Below, piece after piece: positions 47,358-58,811 of a stretch of 64,000 nucleotides of DNA. The notes below the pieces were generated by a model. That model saw only the letters and a program-made list of their open reading frames with translations. It had not been told where the DNA came from and ran no database searches. Position 1 is the stretch's first letter; every line of letters starts with the position of its first letter. The stretch comes from Asterella californica (lineage: Eukaryota > Streptophyta > Marchantiopsida > Marchantiales > Aytoniaceae). Location of the stretch: positions 16,219,001 through 16,283,000 of the forward strand of contig JAYKYS010000010.1 in NCBI GenBank assembly GCA_036924285.1, written 5' to 3'. The translations under genes and the position numbers were made by a program.

Positions 47358-49799
47358 ATGGCCAACCAAGGATCATCAAGTGGAGGTGCTGCTGCTGCTC
47401 AGCAACCTATTCAGTTTGATGCTGCTACGATGAAGATGTTCCAGGCTTTTTCCATGTTCATGCAGCAGCAGCAGAGCACAGAGAGGAAGGAGGTGTTAGC
47501 AACCAAGGCGTTGCAATCTGTGGTGCACCAGATGGACCAGTTCAAGGGTACAGATATTTCCAAGTATGTGCGATACTATGCTAGGGAGATGGAGGTGAAC
47601 AAGGTGCCTGAGAAGGAGATGGTGGAGAACTTTGAGCTTGCTGTTGTCCCTGAGATTCGTGGGCGTGTGAAGGAGCTCAAGCAGCAGCAAGGACAGAGTT
47701 GGGAGAGCTTTATGCGAGCTTTGAAGGAGGAGTACTACACTGAAGATTCAGAGAGGGTGACCAAGAGAACGTTCTTGGAGTGGGTGGTTAAGCCCAACAA
47801 AGGTTTGTCTGTAAATGAGTTGTTAAGGGAATTTGATCGTCAGTATGCTCAGCTTTCTAGGACAGAAAAGCTTACATTAGAGGTGGAGAAGACCGAGCTT
47901 TTCCTACAAGCAGCAGACGTGACTATTCAGGAGAAGCTTGAGCTGTTGCTGGAAGACAAGAGTGAGGAGAGAGGATTGAAGACTGACTGGAAGGAGGTTG
48001 AAGAGGCTGTCTCTTTGCTGACCAAGAGACAGAGAAGAAGGGACAAGGTGGTGGTAAGTGAAGCAGCACCTCTGATAATTCCTGTCAAGCAGTTGCCTGC
48101 TAAGCCCGCTTTGGTAATTGCTAGAGAGGAAGAATCACCGCTTGATGAGTTGATTAAGGGTATGAAGGAGCTTAAGCTTAAGCTCACTAGGTTAGAAGAG
48201 AAGGAGCAAAATGTACAGCCTGCTATGCAGAGACCTCAGATGAGAGAAGGCTTTGTTCATCGTTGTATATGGTGTGATAGCCTAGACCATGTAAGAAGAG
48301 ATTGTGGGGAGTTTTCAGATGCATTGAGGAAGGATCTTATCTTCTTCAAAGATGGTAAGATCCACTTGAGAGAGACTGGGATGATGCTGGGAACCAACTT
48401 TGGCAAGGGTGGTATGAAGAGACTTGTGAATGATATATCAGCATCACATGTTGTTTCTCTTGTGAATGCTGCTACGTGTGGAGTGAAAGTGGAAATGGAG
48501 AGAGAGAAAGGGACTACTGGGTTGTGGTCAGATGTAGTGCGGTCCGTAGCTAGAACAGAGCTAGACAAGGATGTGCTACGAAGGGTTGGCAACTCAATTA
48601 GAGAAACTACAGGATGGAATGACCCTGTGGATACTATGTCAGTGCATGCTTATGTTGCAAGAAGTCAGCATGAAGCTCTACTAGAAGAAAAACGCAGGAG
48701 GGAGGATGCAGGTGAGGCTTCTACAGCCAAACGACCTGCTACAAGGAGTGAAAGGGCTAGACCAGATGCAAGGCAGGAGACAACACCTACTCGGGAGGAG
48801 ACTATGGAAGATCTACCATCTACAACACCAAAGGAGAAGGAGAGAAGCAAGGAGAAGGGTAAGATGCCTGCATACAAACTTCAGTCTGACATTGAGATTG
48901 CTACAGACTTGAAGCAGGTGTTAGAGAACCGTATCTTGAATGGGAAAGTTGAATTTACTTTGGGTGAGATTCTTGGGATTGCAAAGCGTGAGTTCCATGA
49001 GGTTATTATAGATATCATCAAGAGGAAACGTCAGATTTTGGGTGAAGCAGCTACGCTTAACGCTCTAGGGACCAAACTGTCGGAAGATGAGGAAGATGAG
49101 ATTGCTGGTTATTGCTCTCAAGTATCAGAGGGAAGATCAGATCAGCACGTGAGGTTTGAAGATGAGGTGGAAGCATCACAGAAGAGCCATTATTCTCACA
49201 ACCATTGGGCGAGAGCAACCACAGAGACCTTAGTGAAGCTGGGAGATCTAGAGGAACCTGTGATGGCATTGATTGATCATGGCTCAGAGATTAATCTGAT
49301 GTCTAAGGAGCTGTACAAGCGTGGGAGATGGCCCATAGACACCGACCACGGATGGCTTATCCGCGCTGCCAACAACCAGAGGGGAGAACTCTATGGTGCT
49401 TGTCCCAACATCAAGGTAACTGTGGGTGACATCAGTGATGTTCAGAATTTCTTTGTGCAAGACATGTCAACCTATCCTATCATTCTAGGGTAGCCTTACA
49501 TTACTGCTGTTAGAAGAGCCAAGTAAAAGATGTAAAAGCGTCAAAGAATCCAATTTGTGGAAGCAAAAAGGCAAAAATAGAAAAAGGAGACACGAGTTAT
49601 GGATGACGGTTCAGCCTATGCTAGGATACGTAGTAGAGACGACAAAAGAGCTGTTCAGTTTTTGACCGTTGCTGCAGAACATGAGAGAAATCGCGATAGC
49701 TTGAGAGACCATCCACTACCTAAGATTACTCAGGAGTTTAGAGAGTCTAGGGGTTTTGGCAGAGTACCATTGAAGAGCGAGACTTCAACGGTACAGTAG
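47358..49799 (+). pseudogene. Element C gag-protease
   Basis: Open for 711 codons from ATG 47,358. It has a Gln-rich start, Gag core, CCHC knuckle C303-x2-C306-x4-H311-x4-C316, the DUF4100-like region (YKLQSDIEIATDLKQVLENR) and protease with D640-H-G (ALIDHGSEINLMSK). A TAG at 49,491-49,493 replaces the Gln of the family motif ILGQPYITAVR. Then an A-rich block (49,515-49,586) with three more stops replaces one Met codon while keeping the frame. The protease tail continues to the TAG at 49,797. The Gag itself could still be made. Confidence 0.9.
49751..49757 (+). promoter_or_regulatory. Candidate -1 frameshift heptamer of element C
   Basis: GGGTTTT read as G-GGT-TTT in the gag frame fits the canonical X-XXY-YYZ slippery pattern. 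Pol is open in the -1 frame directly after it. No downstream structure was computed. Confidence 0.6.
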
Positions 49800-52700
49800 A
49801 GATAGGATTCTCGCCTGATCCAGTAGAGCAGGAAGCTTTATCCACTAGCTTCTTAGGATTGACGTCATGTGGATCAGTGTGTTATAGGAAGGTTGAGAAT
49901 CTGAAGAGGTTTGAGAGGCAACATGTGAAGTCCGTACAGGAGTCTTTGTGGGATAGTGGAGAGTTAGCAGGAGATGAATACATATCTGGAGTGTTTGAAG
50001 AGCAGTATTTGGTAGATACTATAGGGGAGTTAAAATCTATAGTAGAAAGTTCTATAGATGATGTAGATAGAGTGGTGAGAGTGAGCTCCAAGGAGCTTTA
50101 TGATGTAATTCATAAGTTTATAGATCGACAAGAGGTGTATGTGGAGACCAAGTACAAGTCAGTGGCAAAGAAAGTCAAACCAGTGGCTTTGCCTTTACCA
50201 CTCGATTACAATCAGAAGATGGAGCAAGCTGCACGAGAACCGACGCTCAGAGGACCGAGAAGAATTGGGCACCAGTTCACAGAAACAACACTGAAGGAGC
50301 TGAGGATTGGAGGTGATGGATTTCTTACTGAGCAAGAGAAGAAGAGCTTCAGGGAGATGCTATCTAGGCATGGTAAGGCGTTTGCGTTTGAGTCACATGA
50401 AGTAGGATGTGTAGATCCAAGTGTTGTAGCACCTATGGTAATTTTTACTATATCGCATGTGCCTTGGAATCTACGTCCTATCCTTGTACCTAGAGCTCAT
50501 CTACCAAAGATGATAGACTTGCTCAATGAGAGGATTAGGATGGGTATCTTGGAACCATCTATAGCTCCCTACTCTAGCAGATGGTTACTGTTCCGAAGAA
50601 GAGTGGAGCTTTGAGATTCATTCAAGATATGCAGCCAGTTAACAATGTGACTATCAGGAATATGGGTATAGGACCTATTGTAGACGAGTTTGCAGAGGCT
50701 TTTGCTGGTCGTGCTATCTATTCAATGGGAGACTTATATTCAGGTTATGATCAGTTTCAGTTATCCTCCGAGAGTAGAGACTTGACTACAATGAGGACAC
50801 CTTTGGGGCTACTAAGGATGTGCACCTTGCCACAAAGTGCTACCAATTCTGTAGCACATATGATGAATGGCATGAATAAAGTTTTGAGGGATTTCATTCC
50901 TGAAAAAACTATGCCATTCCTTGATGATGTGCCGATCAAAGGGTGTGCTGAGGAGGAGAAGAATGAGGTAAAGGATCAGAGGGGGTGCCGTAAGTTTGTT
51001 GCAGACCATATAGCTGATTGTGATAAGATACTGAGTAGACTGGAGGAGGTTCATTTGACTTTATCAGGAGCAAAGTCTGTATTTGGAGAACAGGAGGTGT
51101 TAATAGTGGGACACTTATGTGGGTCTTGGTCGGAAACCTTGTCCAAACAAGGTTGATGCCATTCGAAGAATGAAGGAGACGTGTGGATCGGTTACTGAGG
51201 TGAGAAGATTTCTAGGTGCCTGTGTGTTTTATCATATATGGATTCCACACTTTGCACATGTAGCAGATCCGTTGTACAAGTTGCTGAAGAAAGGGCAGAG
51301 ATTTCAATGGCAAGAGGAGCAAAGCGAGTCTATGAAGAAGTTGAAGGATCTGTTGTCTTCACCACCAACTCTACGGAAGGTAACATATGAGTTGGGCAGA
51401 CTTGTTATCCTTACTGTTGATACTAGTCCTATTGGCATTGGGTGGGCTATAGGACAGGATGATGAGGATGGAAATAGATATGTGGTACGTTTTGGAGCTA
51501 AGGTGTTAAGTTCACGGCAGAGAGACTACCCTCAGGTCAAGAGAGAGCTATGGGGAGTAGTTACTGCGATGAAGAGTGATAAGGAATACTTGATAGGAGC
51601 ACCTGTGGTTGTGGAGACAGATTGCTTACCTCTCTTGGGAATGATCACTAGCTGTACAACTCCAGATATTGCTATGTTGAGGTGGATAGCATATATCAAG
51701 TCCTTGAATCCAGAGTTTAGACATATCGCAGGAAAGGACAATCCTGTGGCAGATATGTTATCAAGGGCTACGTATTACGATGAGAAAGAAATGATAGATG
51801 ATCAGGAAGATGTGGGAACAGAGTTCTATTCTAGTGCTCTTGCTAGAAGGGATAGAAGCTGTTTTGCAGCTCCATTGGAGTTATTTGAGGAAACTATGTA
51901 CGATGGCGAGTGGTTGGATCTTGGGCGCTATTTGAGTTCATTGGAAAGGCAAGAAGGCTGGTCTGATGCAGATTTCAAGAGGATCCGTAGAACAGCTTAT
52001 GGGTACTTTTTATATGGAGGACATCTATGGAAGCGCCCTAAGCTACAAGGAGGTGTACCACAGCGGGTGGTATGTGACCTAGAATTGAAGCAGAAGCTGA
52101 TCAAGGAGTTCCATGAGAGTCTATGGGCCGGTCATAGAGGAGTTTGGGCTACATTTGCCAAGATAAAGGAGAAGTATTGGTGGAAGGGTATGTATAAGGA
52201 TGTAGTACAGTTTGTTTCATCCTGTATACCTTGCCAGATGTATTCCAACGTACGTCATCGTGATGGATTGCATCCTACTTATCCTTTAGCCGTTCATTAC
52301 AAATGGGTAGTTGATCTGGTAACTATGCCATTTGGACTTGGGCAAATGAGGTATCTAGTCTTGGCTAGAGAAGATCTATCTAACCAAGTTGAAGGCCGTG
52401 CCTTGAGGACGAAGACCACTGCTAGTGTCTGCCGCTTTCTACTTGAAGATGTTATTTGTAGGTATGGGTGTGTGGGAAAGATCACTGCAGATAGGGTGAG
52501 CTGGATTCACAAGAAGCAGTTGAGTTCTTCAAGCGATTGGGAATCAAGCTGGCATTAACCACTGCTTACAATCCTGAAGGGAATGGCAAGAGCGAACGAG
52601 GTCATCCGCCAATCATCAAAGCTTTGGTAAAAGCTTGCAAGGGTAAGATCCGTGAATGGCCTAGACTGCTACCATTTGCTTTATGGGCAGATCGTACAAC

Positions 52701-53259
52701 TCATAGTACCGTTACAGGTTACATGCCAGCAGAGTTGATACTAGGACAGAAACCTGTAATGCCAATTGAGGAGGTTGTGCCTACTTGGAATGTTTTGCCA
52801 TGAGAAGATGGTAGAAGTACGGAGGATCTTCTTGCATTAAGGATCCAGCAGTTAGAACGAAGACTTGAGGATGTTGCCAAAGCTGTCGAAAGATTAAAGA
52901 TTGCTAGAGAGAGAAACAAAGGCAGATTTGATAGAACGCATAGATTACGATCCAAACCAGTTAAAGAAGGTGATTGGGTGTTAGTCTATGATAGTAGTCT
53001 TGATAATCAGCATAGCACTATCAGAAAGTTCTCCAAGAGATGGTTTGGACCTTATGTGGTGTTAGAAGTTTATGATAATGCCACATATTCCTTGAGAGAG
53101 TTAGATGGTGCAGTGCTCAAGATACCAGTCGCAGGAAAGAGAATCAAGCTCTTTAGAAGGAGAGGGAGGGATCAGAACGTTGCAGAGTTTACAGAGGATG
53201 AAGCTGAAGACTCAATGCAGGTTGAAGATGAGTTTGAAGCCGAAGCTGAAGAGTCTTGA
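49751..53259 (+). pseudogene. Element C pol, frameshifted
   Basis: The same domain order as element B, but broken into pieces. Frame changes occur near 50,580 (one T missing in the SRW-FTVPKK region), near 51,120 (in GHLCGAFGR) and near 52,495 (one G missing in the integrase ADRGE motif). A TGA at 52,801-52,803 replaces a Trp. The reverse-transcriptase site is PFLDDVPIKGC. RNase H (VDTS, ELWG, ETDC, ADMLS), the integrase zinc finger and the DDE region (NPEGNGKSE) are recognisable, as is the GPY module near the end. It cannot produce a working enzyme. Confidence 0.92.
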
Positions 53260-53292
53260 TCTAGATGGCACATACCGGAGGATGTGCAGGTT

Positions 53293-53305
53293 CAGAGGGG
53301 GTGGA
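53293..53305 (+). other. Polypurine tract of element C
   Basis: CAGAGGGGGTGGA directly abuts the 3' LTR, equivalent to GGAGGGGGTGAA in A and B. Confidence 0.85.
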
Positions 53306-54588
53306 TGTCGCGCTACTTGGCGGCTACATGTTATATTTCTACTCCGACGCTTGAGTTTAGTAGTTCTAGAAGTTAGCTCTTATTACTTCTAGTCGTTTAT
53401 GTATATGTTTGACACCTTTGCATACGGTGTTAACACTATTTTGAGTCTTAGTAGGTTGATTACCATGTTGATAGGGCTTAAGCTCATGGGTTGTATTTGC
53501 GTGTCGCCCATGCACGCTTTCTAGCTGATTTAAGTTAATTTTCGGGGCTGCGTGTCGTTTTAGGTAGTTTAAGGTTTACGCTGGCACTCTAGGGAGCTTG
53601 ACGTGGTAGCCTATGAGTAAAACTAAGTTGCCACGTGGTTTAGGGTACTAAAAGACAACCAAGTGGAGCTATGAACTCCCATTGGTCTGTTTTTGTCTTT
53701 AGTTTAACTCTAAATTTAGAAACAGAGCTCTAGAGTGGAGTTCGAGCATTTGGTGAGGGATCTTCGAAATCTGAGAGCACAGGGAGAGAGGTCTCGTCAT
53801 GCAAAGCACTTCCAGTGAAAATTTCGATCGATTTGAGTCAATAAAGACGGAGTTATGAGCAATTGAAGTTCGGATTGTGCTAGAATTGAATCATTTTGGT
53901 TGGATTTAGGGTTTTCAGTGTCATTCGCAGCAGATTTGAGGAAATTGCTTCAAAACTTCGAGGTTGTGTTCTCCGCCAGCAGGGCTACGATTTCACAAAA
54001 AGTTTCATATCGATTGAGCAACTGAGTAATTCAGGGAGGCCGCTGAAGCTGAGGGGGTCTGAAAAGCTCTTAATCTAGAGCAGCGACTTCAGAGGAGGAG
54101 ATCTACAGTTCTGTGTACATTCAGGAGTCCCAACTTCACAGGGATGTTCAGCACCCTGTAGACTGCAAATCCTGTAAGAAACTTTGAAATTGATCGAGCC
54201 AAACTCCTGTTATAGGTTGAAATAGCCAGCTAGGTACCAGAAATTGCCGTAGTTTTCTTGCTCAAAACTTTTCTGTTCATATCTCCGTGTCAGAATTTGA
54301 TCTCAGGCTGAAATTTCGTCTGTGAGTTCAGTAGTACCTCATTTGCATGTAGGGGAAGTTTAGAGGTCTAAACCTTCATAGTTTTCCTCTCCATGAGTGT
54401 CAAAGTTCACCGCCGAATCCTATTACTGCCAGCTAGACCTGAATTTCGCCTTCTGGGTATATTACTAGATCTTACACATCTGTGTGAGTGTTTATAGCCT
54501 CTGTTGTAACCTGAAAGCCAACCTCTTGAGTGAACAACCACAGCCAGAAGCCCGGTGCTTTCCTAGATAGACGGATTACACTCCGACA
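53306..54588 (+). repeat. Element C right (3') LTR, 1283 bp
   Basis: The same length as the left copy. The differences I noticed include G/A pairs near 53,582, 53,998, 54,393 and 54,567, and C/T near 54,501. Confidence 0.94.
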
Positions 54589-55699
54589 ACGCAGCTCCCG
54601 ATCTAGTATCTCATACCAGAACTGGACTGCCTGTGCTTCCGTCACTCCTTGGGTAACGCTGCTCAACCATCTCATGCGAGTAAACGTCTCGCGTAGGCTC
54701 TCTCCAGTCTTCCGCTGGAACTCTTGCAGACTCCTCAACTTGTCGATCCGCACACCTGATAATTCTTCCTCAAATATTGGAAGAACTGAACCACAGGGTT
54801 AAACCATGGTGGTATCCCGCTCACACTACCACCTGCTCCACTACTTGTGGACGCACCGCTGGTAGTAGGTACTCCGTCACCTGTGGATGTACCACTGCTA
54901 CTGGCACCCGAACTCGCAGGTGCTACGCCTCCCGAAACTGCGCCAATAGTGATAGAAACGTAGTTGGGAGACCAATGTTGTCTCCGCAACTCGATCTCAA
55001 CACTGTAATCTCACCTGAATTCATGATAATCGTCCATCAGCAGTCCCTCCAAGTGCTGGAACAAACCCTTCCACGACATGAAGGGTGTAAACAGCTGTGG
55101 GTTCCGCATCTGCTGCAGATCGCACCAACTGTCGAACTCTTGGATGAAGTCATCCAGCTCAATGATACCAATTGTATCCGAGTAATGTCGAGGTCCCTTC
55201 GTGGCCCCATAGATCTCGTCCATGTCCCACAACAACGGTGTGGCGACACTAGACTCACCATCAGAAAACGCGCTGTCTACGTCTGACTCGTCCTCTGGAA
55301 CAACCGACGGCAATGGTGTAGGTAGTCGGTACCTCACCCCACTCCGTGTATACCCACTGTCCGAGAAATCCTCACCAGAACCTCCCGAGAACTCCGTGAT
55401 GAGAGAATCCCGTTAACACACTCCCCAACCAAAATGTCACAATCTCCGTCACCACCGTAACCACCACTTGCCTAACCCCGCTCCTACTGAGCTCACCTAT
55501 CTCCTACTAAGACGGTCAAGGTAAGGACAACTTGTACCTGCTATCACCACAGACAGCCTCTCACGGTCTGTTGGTCGTCACTCCAACGCACCGTGAGAGA
55601 GACAAAGGTAGGCTGACTGATCCGCAACTCCAGCCTCACTACCGACAGCACACTGAAGTGAACTCACTTCGGAAATCAAGCGCCAACACAAGCAAACGC

Positions 55700-56981
55700 T
55701 GTCGGAGTGTAATCCGTCTACCTAGGAAAGCGCCGGGCTTCTGGCTGTGGTTGTTCACTCAAGAGGTTGGCTTTCTGGTTACAACAGGGGCTATAAACAC
55801 TCACACAGATGTGTAAGATCTAGTAATATACCCAGAAGGCGAAATTCAGGTCTAGCCGGCAGTAACAGGATCCGGCGGTGAACTTTGACACTCACGGAGA
55901 GGAAAACTATGAAGGTTTAGACCTCTAAACTTCCCCTGCATGCAAATGAGGTACTACTGAACTCACAGACGAAATTTCAGCCTGAGATCAAATTCTGACA
56001 CGGAGATATGAACAGAAAAGTTTTGAGCAAGAAAACTACGGCAATTTCTGGTACCTAGCTGGCTATTTCAACCTATAACAGGAGTTTGGCTCGATCAATT
56101 TCGAAGTTTCTTACAAGATTTGCAGTCTACAGGGTGCTGAACATCCCTGTGAAGTTGGGACTCCTGAATGTACACAGAACTGCAGATCTCCTCCTCTGAA
56201 GTCGCTGCTCTAGATTAAGAGCTTTTCAGACCCCCTCAGCTTCAGCGGCCACCCTGAATTACTCAGTTGCTCAATCGATATGAAACTTTTTGTGAAATCG
56301 TAGCCCTGTTGGCGGAGAACACAACCTCGAAGTTTTGAAGCAATTTCCTCAAATCGCTACGAATGACACTGAAAACCCTAAATCCAACCAAAATGATTCA
56401 ATTCTAGCACAATCCGAACTTCAATTGCTCATAACTCCGTCTTTATTGACTCAAATCGATCGAAATTTTCACTGGAAGTGCTTGGCATGACGAGACCTCT
56501 CTCCCTGTGCTCTCAGATTTCGAAGATCTCTCACCAAATGCTCGAACTCCACTCTAGAGCTCTGTTTCTAAATTTAGAGTTTAACAAAAGACAAAAATGG
56601 ACCAATGGGAGTTCATAGCTCCACTTGGTTGTCCTTTAGTACCCTAAACCACGTGGCAACTTAGTTTTACTCATAGGCTACCACGTCAAGCCCCTTAGAG
56701 TGCCAGCGTAAAACTTAAATTACTTAAAACGACACGCAGCCCCGAAAAATAACTTAAATCAGCTAGAAAGCGTGCATGGGTGACACGCAAATACAACCCG
56801 TGAGTTTAAGCCTTATCAACATGGTAATCAACCTACTAAGACTCAAAAAAGTGTTAACACCGTATGCAAAGGTGTCAAACATATACATAAACGACTAGAA
56901 GTAATATAAGCTAACTTCTAGAACTACTAAACTCAAGCGTCGGAGTAGAAATATAACATGTAGCCGCCAAGTAGCGCGACA
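55700..56981 (-). mobile_element. Solo LTR D (C family), reverse orientation
   Basis: A 1282-bp LTR runs from TGTCGGAGTG to AGCGCGACA, the reverse complement of the C-family LTR. It is flanked by the 4-bp duplication ACGC (55,696-55,699 and 56,982-56,985). It lies in the untranslated leader of element E, upstream of its gag. Only a single LTR remains. Confidence 0.94.
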
Positions 56982-57120
56982 ACGCGGCGCACAAACAGGA
57001 AGCAGAATATGGAGGGGTTCCAACCACAAGAAGTCCAAACGATAACCCTCCACACTCAAACATTCACATAAAGAGAAACCCAGCCCCACCCGGACTGACG
57101 TCTCCTCGTCGGTGATCACA

Positions 57121-57140
57121 TGCACAATATATGATCACCA
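57121..57140 (-). other. Possible primer-binding site of element E
   Basis: In the minus direction the sequence reads TGGTGATCATATATTGTGCA, two bases from a TGTCG end at 57,143. Spacing and the TGGTG start resemble the A and B sites. It is about 0.5 kb ahead of the E gag once solo LTR D is removed. Confidence 0.4.
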
Positions 57141-57142
57141 TC

Positions 57143-58811
57143 TGTCGTAACTGACCCTGGAGGTCACTAACTAGATGTCCACACCTCTAGTAGCTCCAAA
57201 AACATCCACGTGGTAGCTCTACTAGCTCACCCAAGACAACTGCCACCAATTGTCTCTATACACGTCTCTACGGTATAGACAAGCACTACCACAACTATAG
57301 CTTACCCCTAATACTATGGGGTCGCCCTACCACTCCTCTAAGGACGTGCGAGAAGGTCTCTTACTACCTTATACAAGTCCATAAGTACCTGCACGCATCC
57401 CTGTAGTGGTAAAGCCAAAGCTAAGACTACAGAGTTAGGAGTCCAGGTCCAAGAATAGTGTTGGAATGGGTGACCAGCTGGTTTTACACTTCCCACACAA
57501 CTGAAGCTTGGATACCTCTCTCACGCACGCCAGCAAGCTGGCTTGCGGCGGGCGCGGGCTCGGGCTCAGGCTCAGCTCCGCTCCGCCTCCGCACTCTCGC
57601 ACTCCGCTCTCACGCCTCCGCACTCACGCACCTCTGCTCCTCGAAGCCTCGAAGCCTCGAAACGCCTCCTAACACGCACTCCACACCTCCACACTCCCGC
57701 TCACTCTCCGCTCCGCTCCACTTGAAGTAGAGTAGAACAAGTACAACACACCACAAGAGACTTGGCTCCACCTCGAATTGCAGAAGATTGCACCAAAAGA
57801 GGCTCCAAAACAGCAAAAACAGCTTGCGGGTGCACACGGGTGACCAAAATCTGACGTAAAACAGCAAGAACACCCAAAGCCAACTCGAACACCACCACAA
57901 CAGATTCGAAAATGCACAATACACACTTCACGAAGAAAACTCCTAAACTCGAGTTTCCACACGAAATTGCACCAAAATCTGACGTAACTAGCCTTTTGGT
58001 ACTTTCATGTGACACGGCAGCGAACTTCGACATGCCATAACTTCTTCAATCCTTGGCCAAACTCCATGAAACTTAGTGCACTGGAATCGTCTCTCCAATG
58101 CACTTCCAAAGAGCCCACTACGGTCCGACATTGACAAGTACTCCGTCTGCCACGCCCAAACGCACAATCCGGCTCCAACAAGACACTTCAAGAACATTCC
58201 GCAAAATTTCTGCAGCGCTTCCGCATGACAGAAATCTCCACTCGACCCCAACAACAGCAAATCGATCTATGACCAGCAATGTAGCATGCGCCCACACACC
58301 TCGATCACAGCTCCAAACAATCAAGCACGAACAGCAACGCCCGAAGATACCAACGGACGATTTCAGATCAGCATGTTCTTACTGAACTCCATCTCGACCT
58401 GCACTCAGTTCTTCGAGTAATTTGAATAGAGAAATTACCATCTCCAACACTACAACAAAGATTACTCACAAACGATCAAGCCAAACCCACTCTAAGCACA
58501 AAGAGAATCCGAGTTACACTCAACTAGACTATCCACCATAGCCTGGAGCTTGAAGACTCAACTCGAAGAACTAAGGCCTCCAAGCCCTACCTGCGAAGTA
58601 TACCCCTAGTGGGCTCTCCCACCAACTCGTCCTAACGGCACTAACGGCCTTACCGGGATGCGTCACTTCGCACTCGGTCAATCTAGCCGAGGTGCCAAAC
58701 TGACGTGACATGTCCTATTCGGTCAAAATATTGCCATGATAGCATCGGCTACTTTGTGCTTCTTCGCATCGAGTAAGTCTTCTGTCTGACAATCATTCCT
58801 CCCTTGCGACA
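57143..58811 (-). repeat. Possible 5' LTR of element E
   Basis: It starts TGTCGTAACTGACC next to a possible primer-binding site and may end at TTGCGACA (58,811), the terminal style of the other elements. No coding sequence is supported, and open frames here are GC-rich or low-complexity chance frames. It carries CTGACGTAA words (57,851 and 57,979), also seen in block J of element B's LTR. The right end is uncertain, since no partner LTR or target duplication was found. Confidence 0.35.

Larger units (their letters stand above)
45999..54588 (+). mobile_element. Element C: Ty3/gypsy LTR retrotransposon, young LTRs, damaged coding
   Basis: LTRs of identical length (1283 bp) at 45,999-47,281 and 53,306-54,588 begin TGTCGCGCTACTTGG and end CACTCCGACA, with target duplication ACGC at 45,995-45,998 and 54,589-54,592. 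The LTRs differ at about six positions that I could see. In contrast the internal genes carry three frameshifts, an A-rich insertion and several stops. It sits inside the gag of element E. Confidence 0.95.
45495..55337 (-). pseudogene. Element E gag, split by element C
   Basis: The minus-strand gag of an older gypsy-type element lies in two blocks, 55,337-54,593 and 45,998-45,495, separated by element C. Joined across C's duplication, the frame runs from the Gag core (LRSLQEFQRKTGESLRETFT, then QAVQFWYEILDRELR) into the next block. That block ends with a CCHC knuckle (CEHCGRLDHSSDRC, about 45,599-45,558) followed by a Gly/Arg-rich tail and a stop at 45,495. Further damage: an in-frame TGA at 55,011, and frameshifts near 54,780 and 45,915. 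The N-terminal block is acidic (DESDVDSAFSDGESS). No protease or pol of this element was found; it may have been lost on the left side. Confidence 0.75.

Noticed and set aside
57455..57490. GGAATGGGTGACCAGCTGG, resembling the 5S rRNA internal promoter region
   Set aside because: Only about 30 bases resemble 5S rRNA, with mismatches in the CCTGGG part, and no 5' half of 5S rRNA is present. It is not a 5S gene; at most a 5S-derived fragment or chance.
57435..58385. GC-rich overlapping frames on both strands
   Set aside because: They have a biased Ser/Arg/Leu or Cys/Val/Leu composition without domains and sit in what is probably an LTR.
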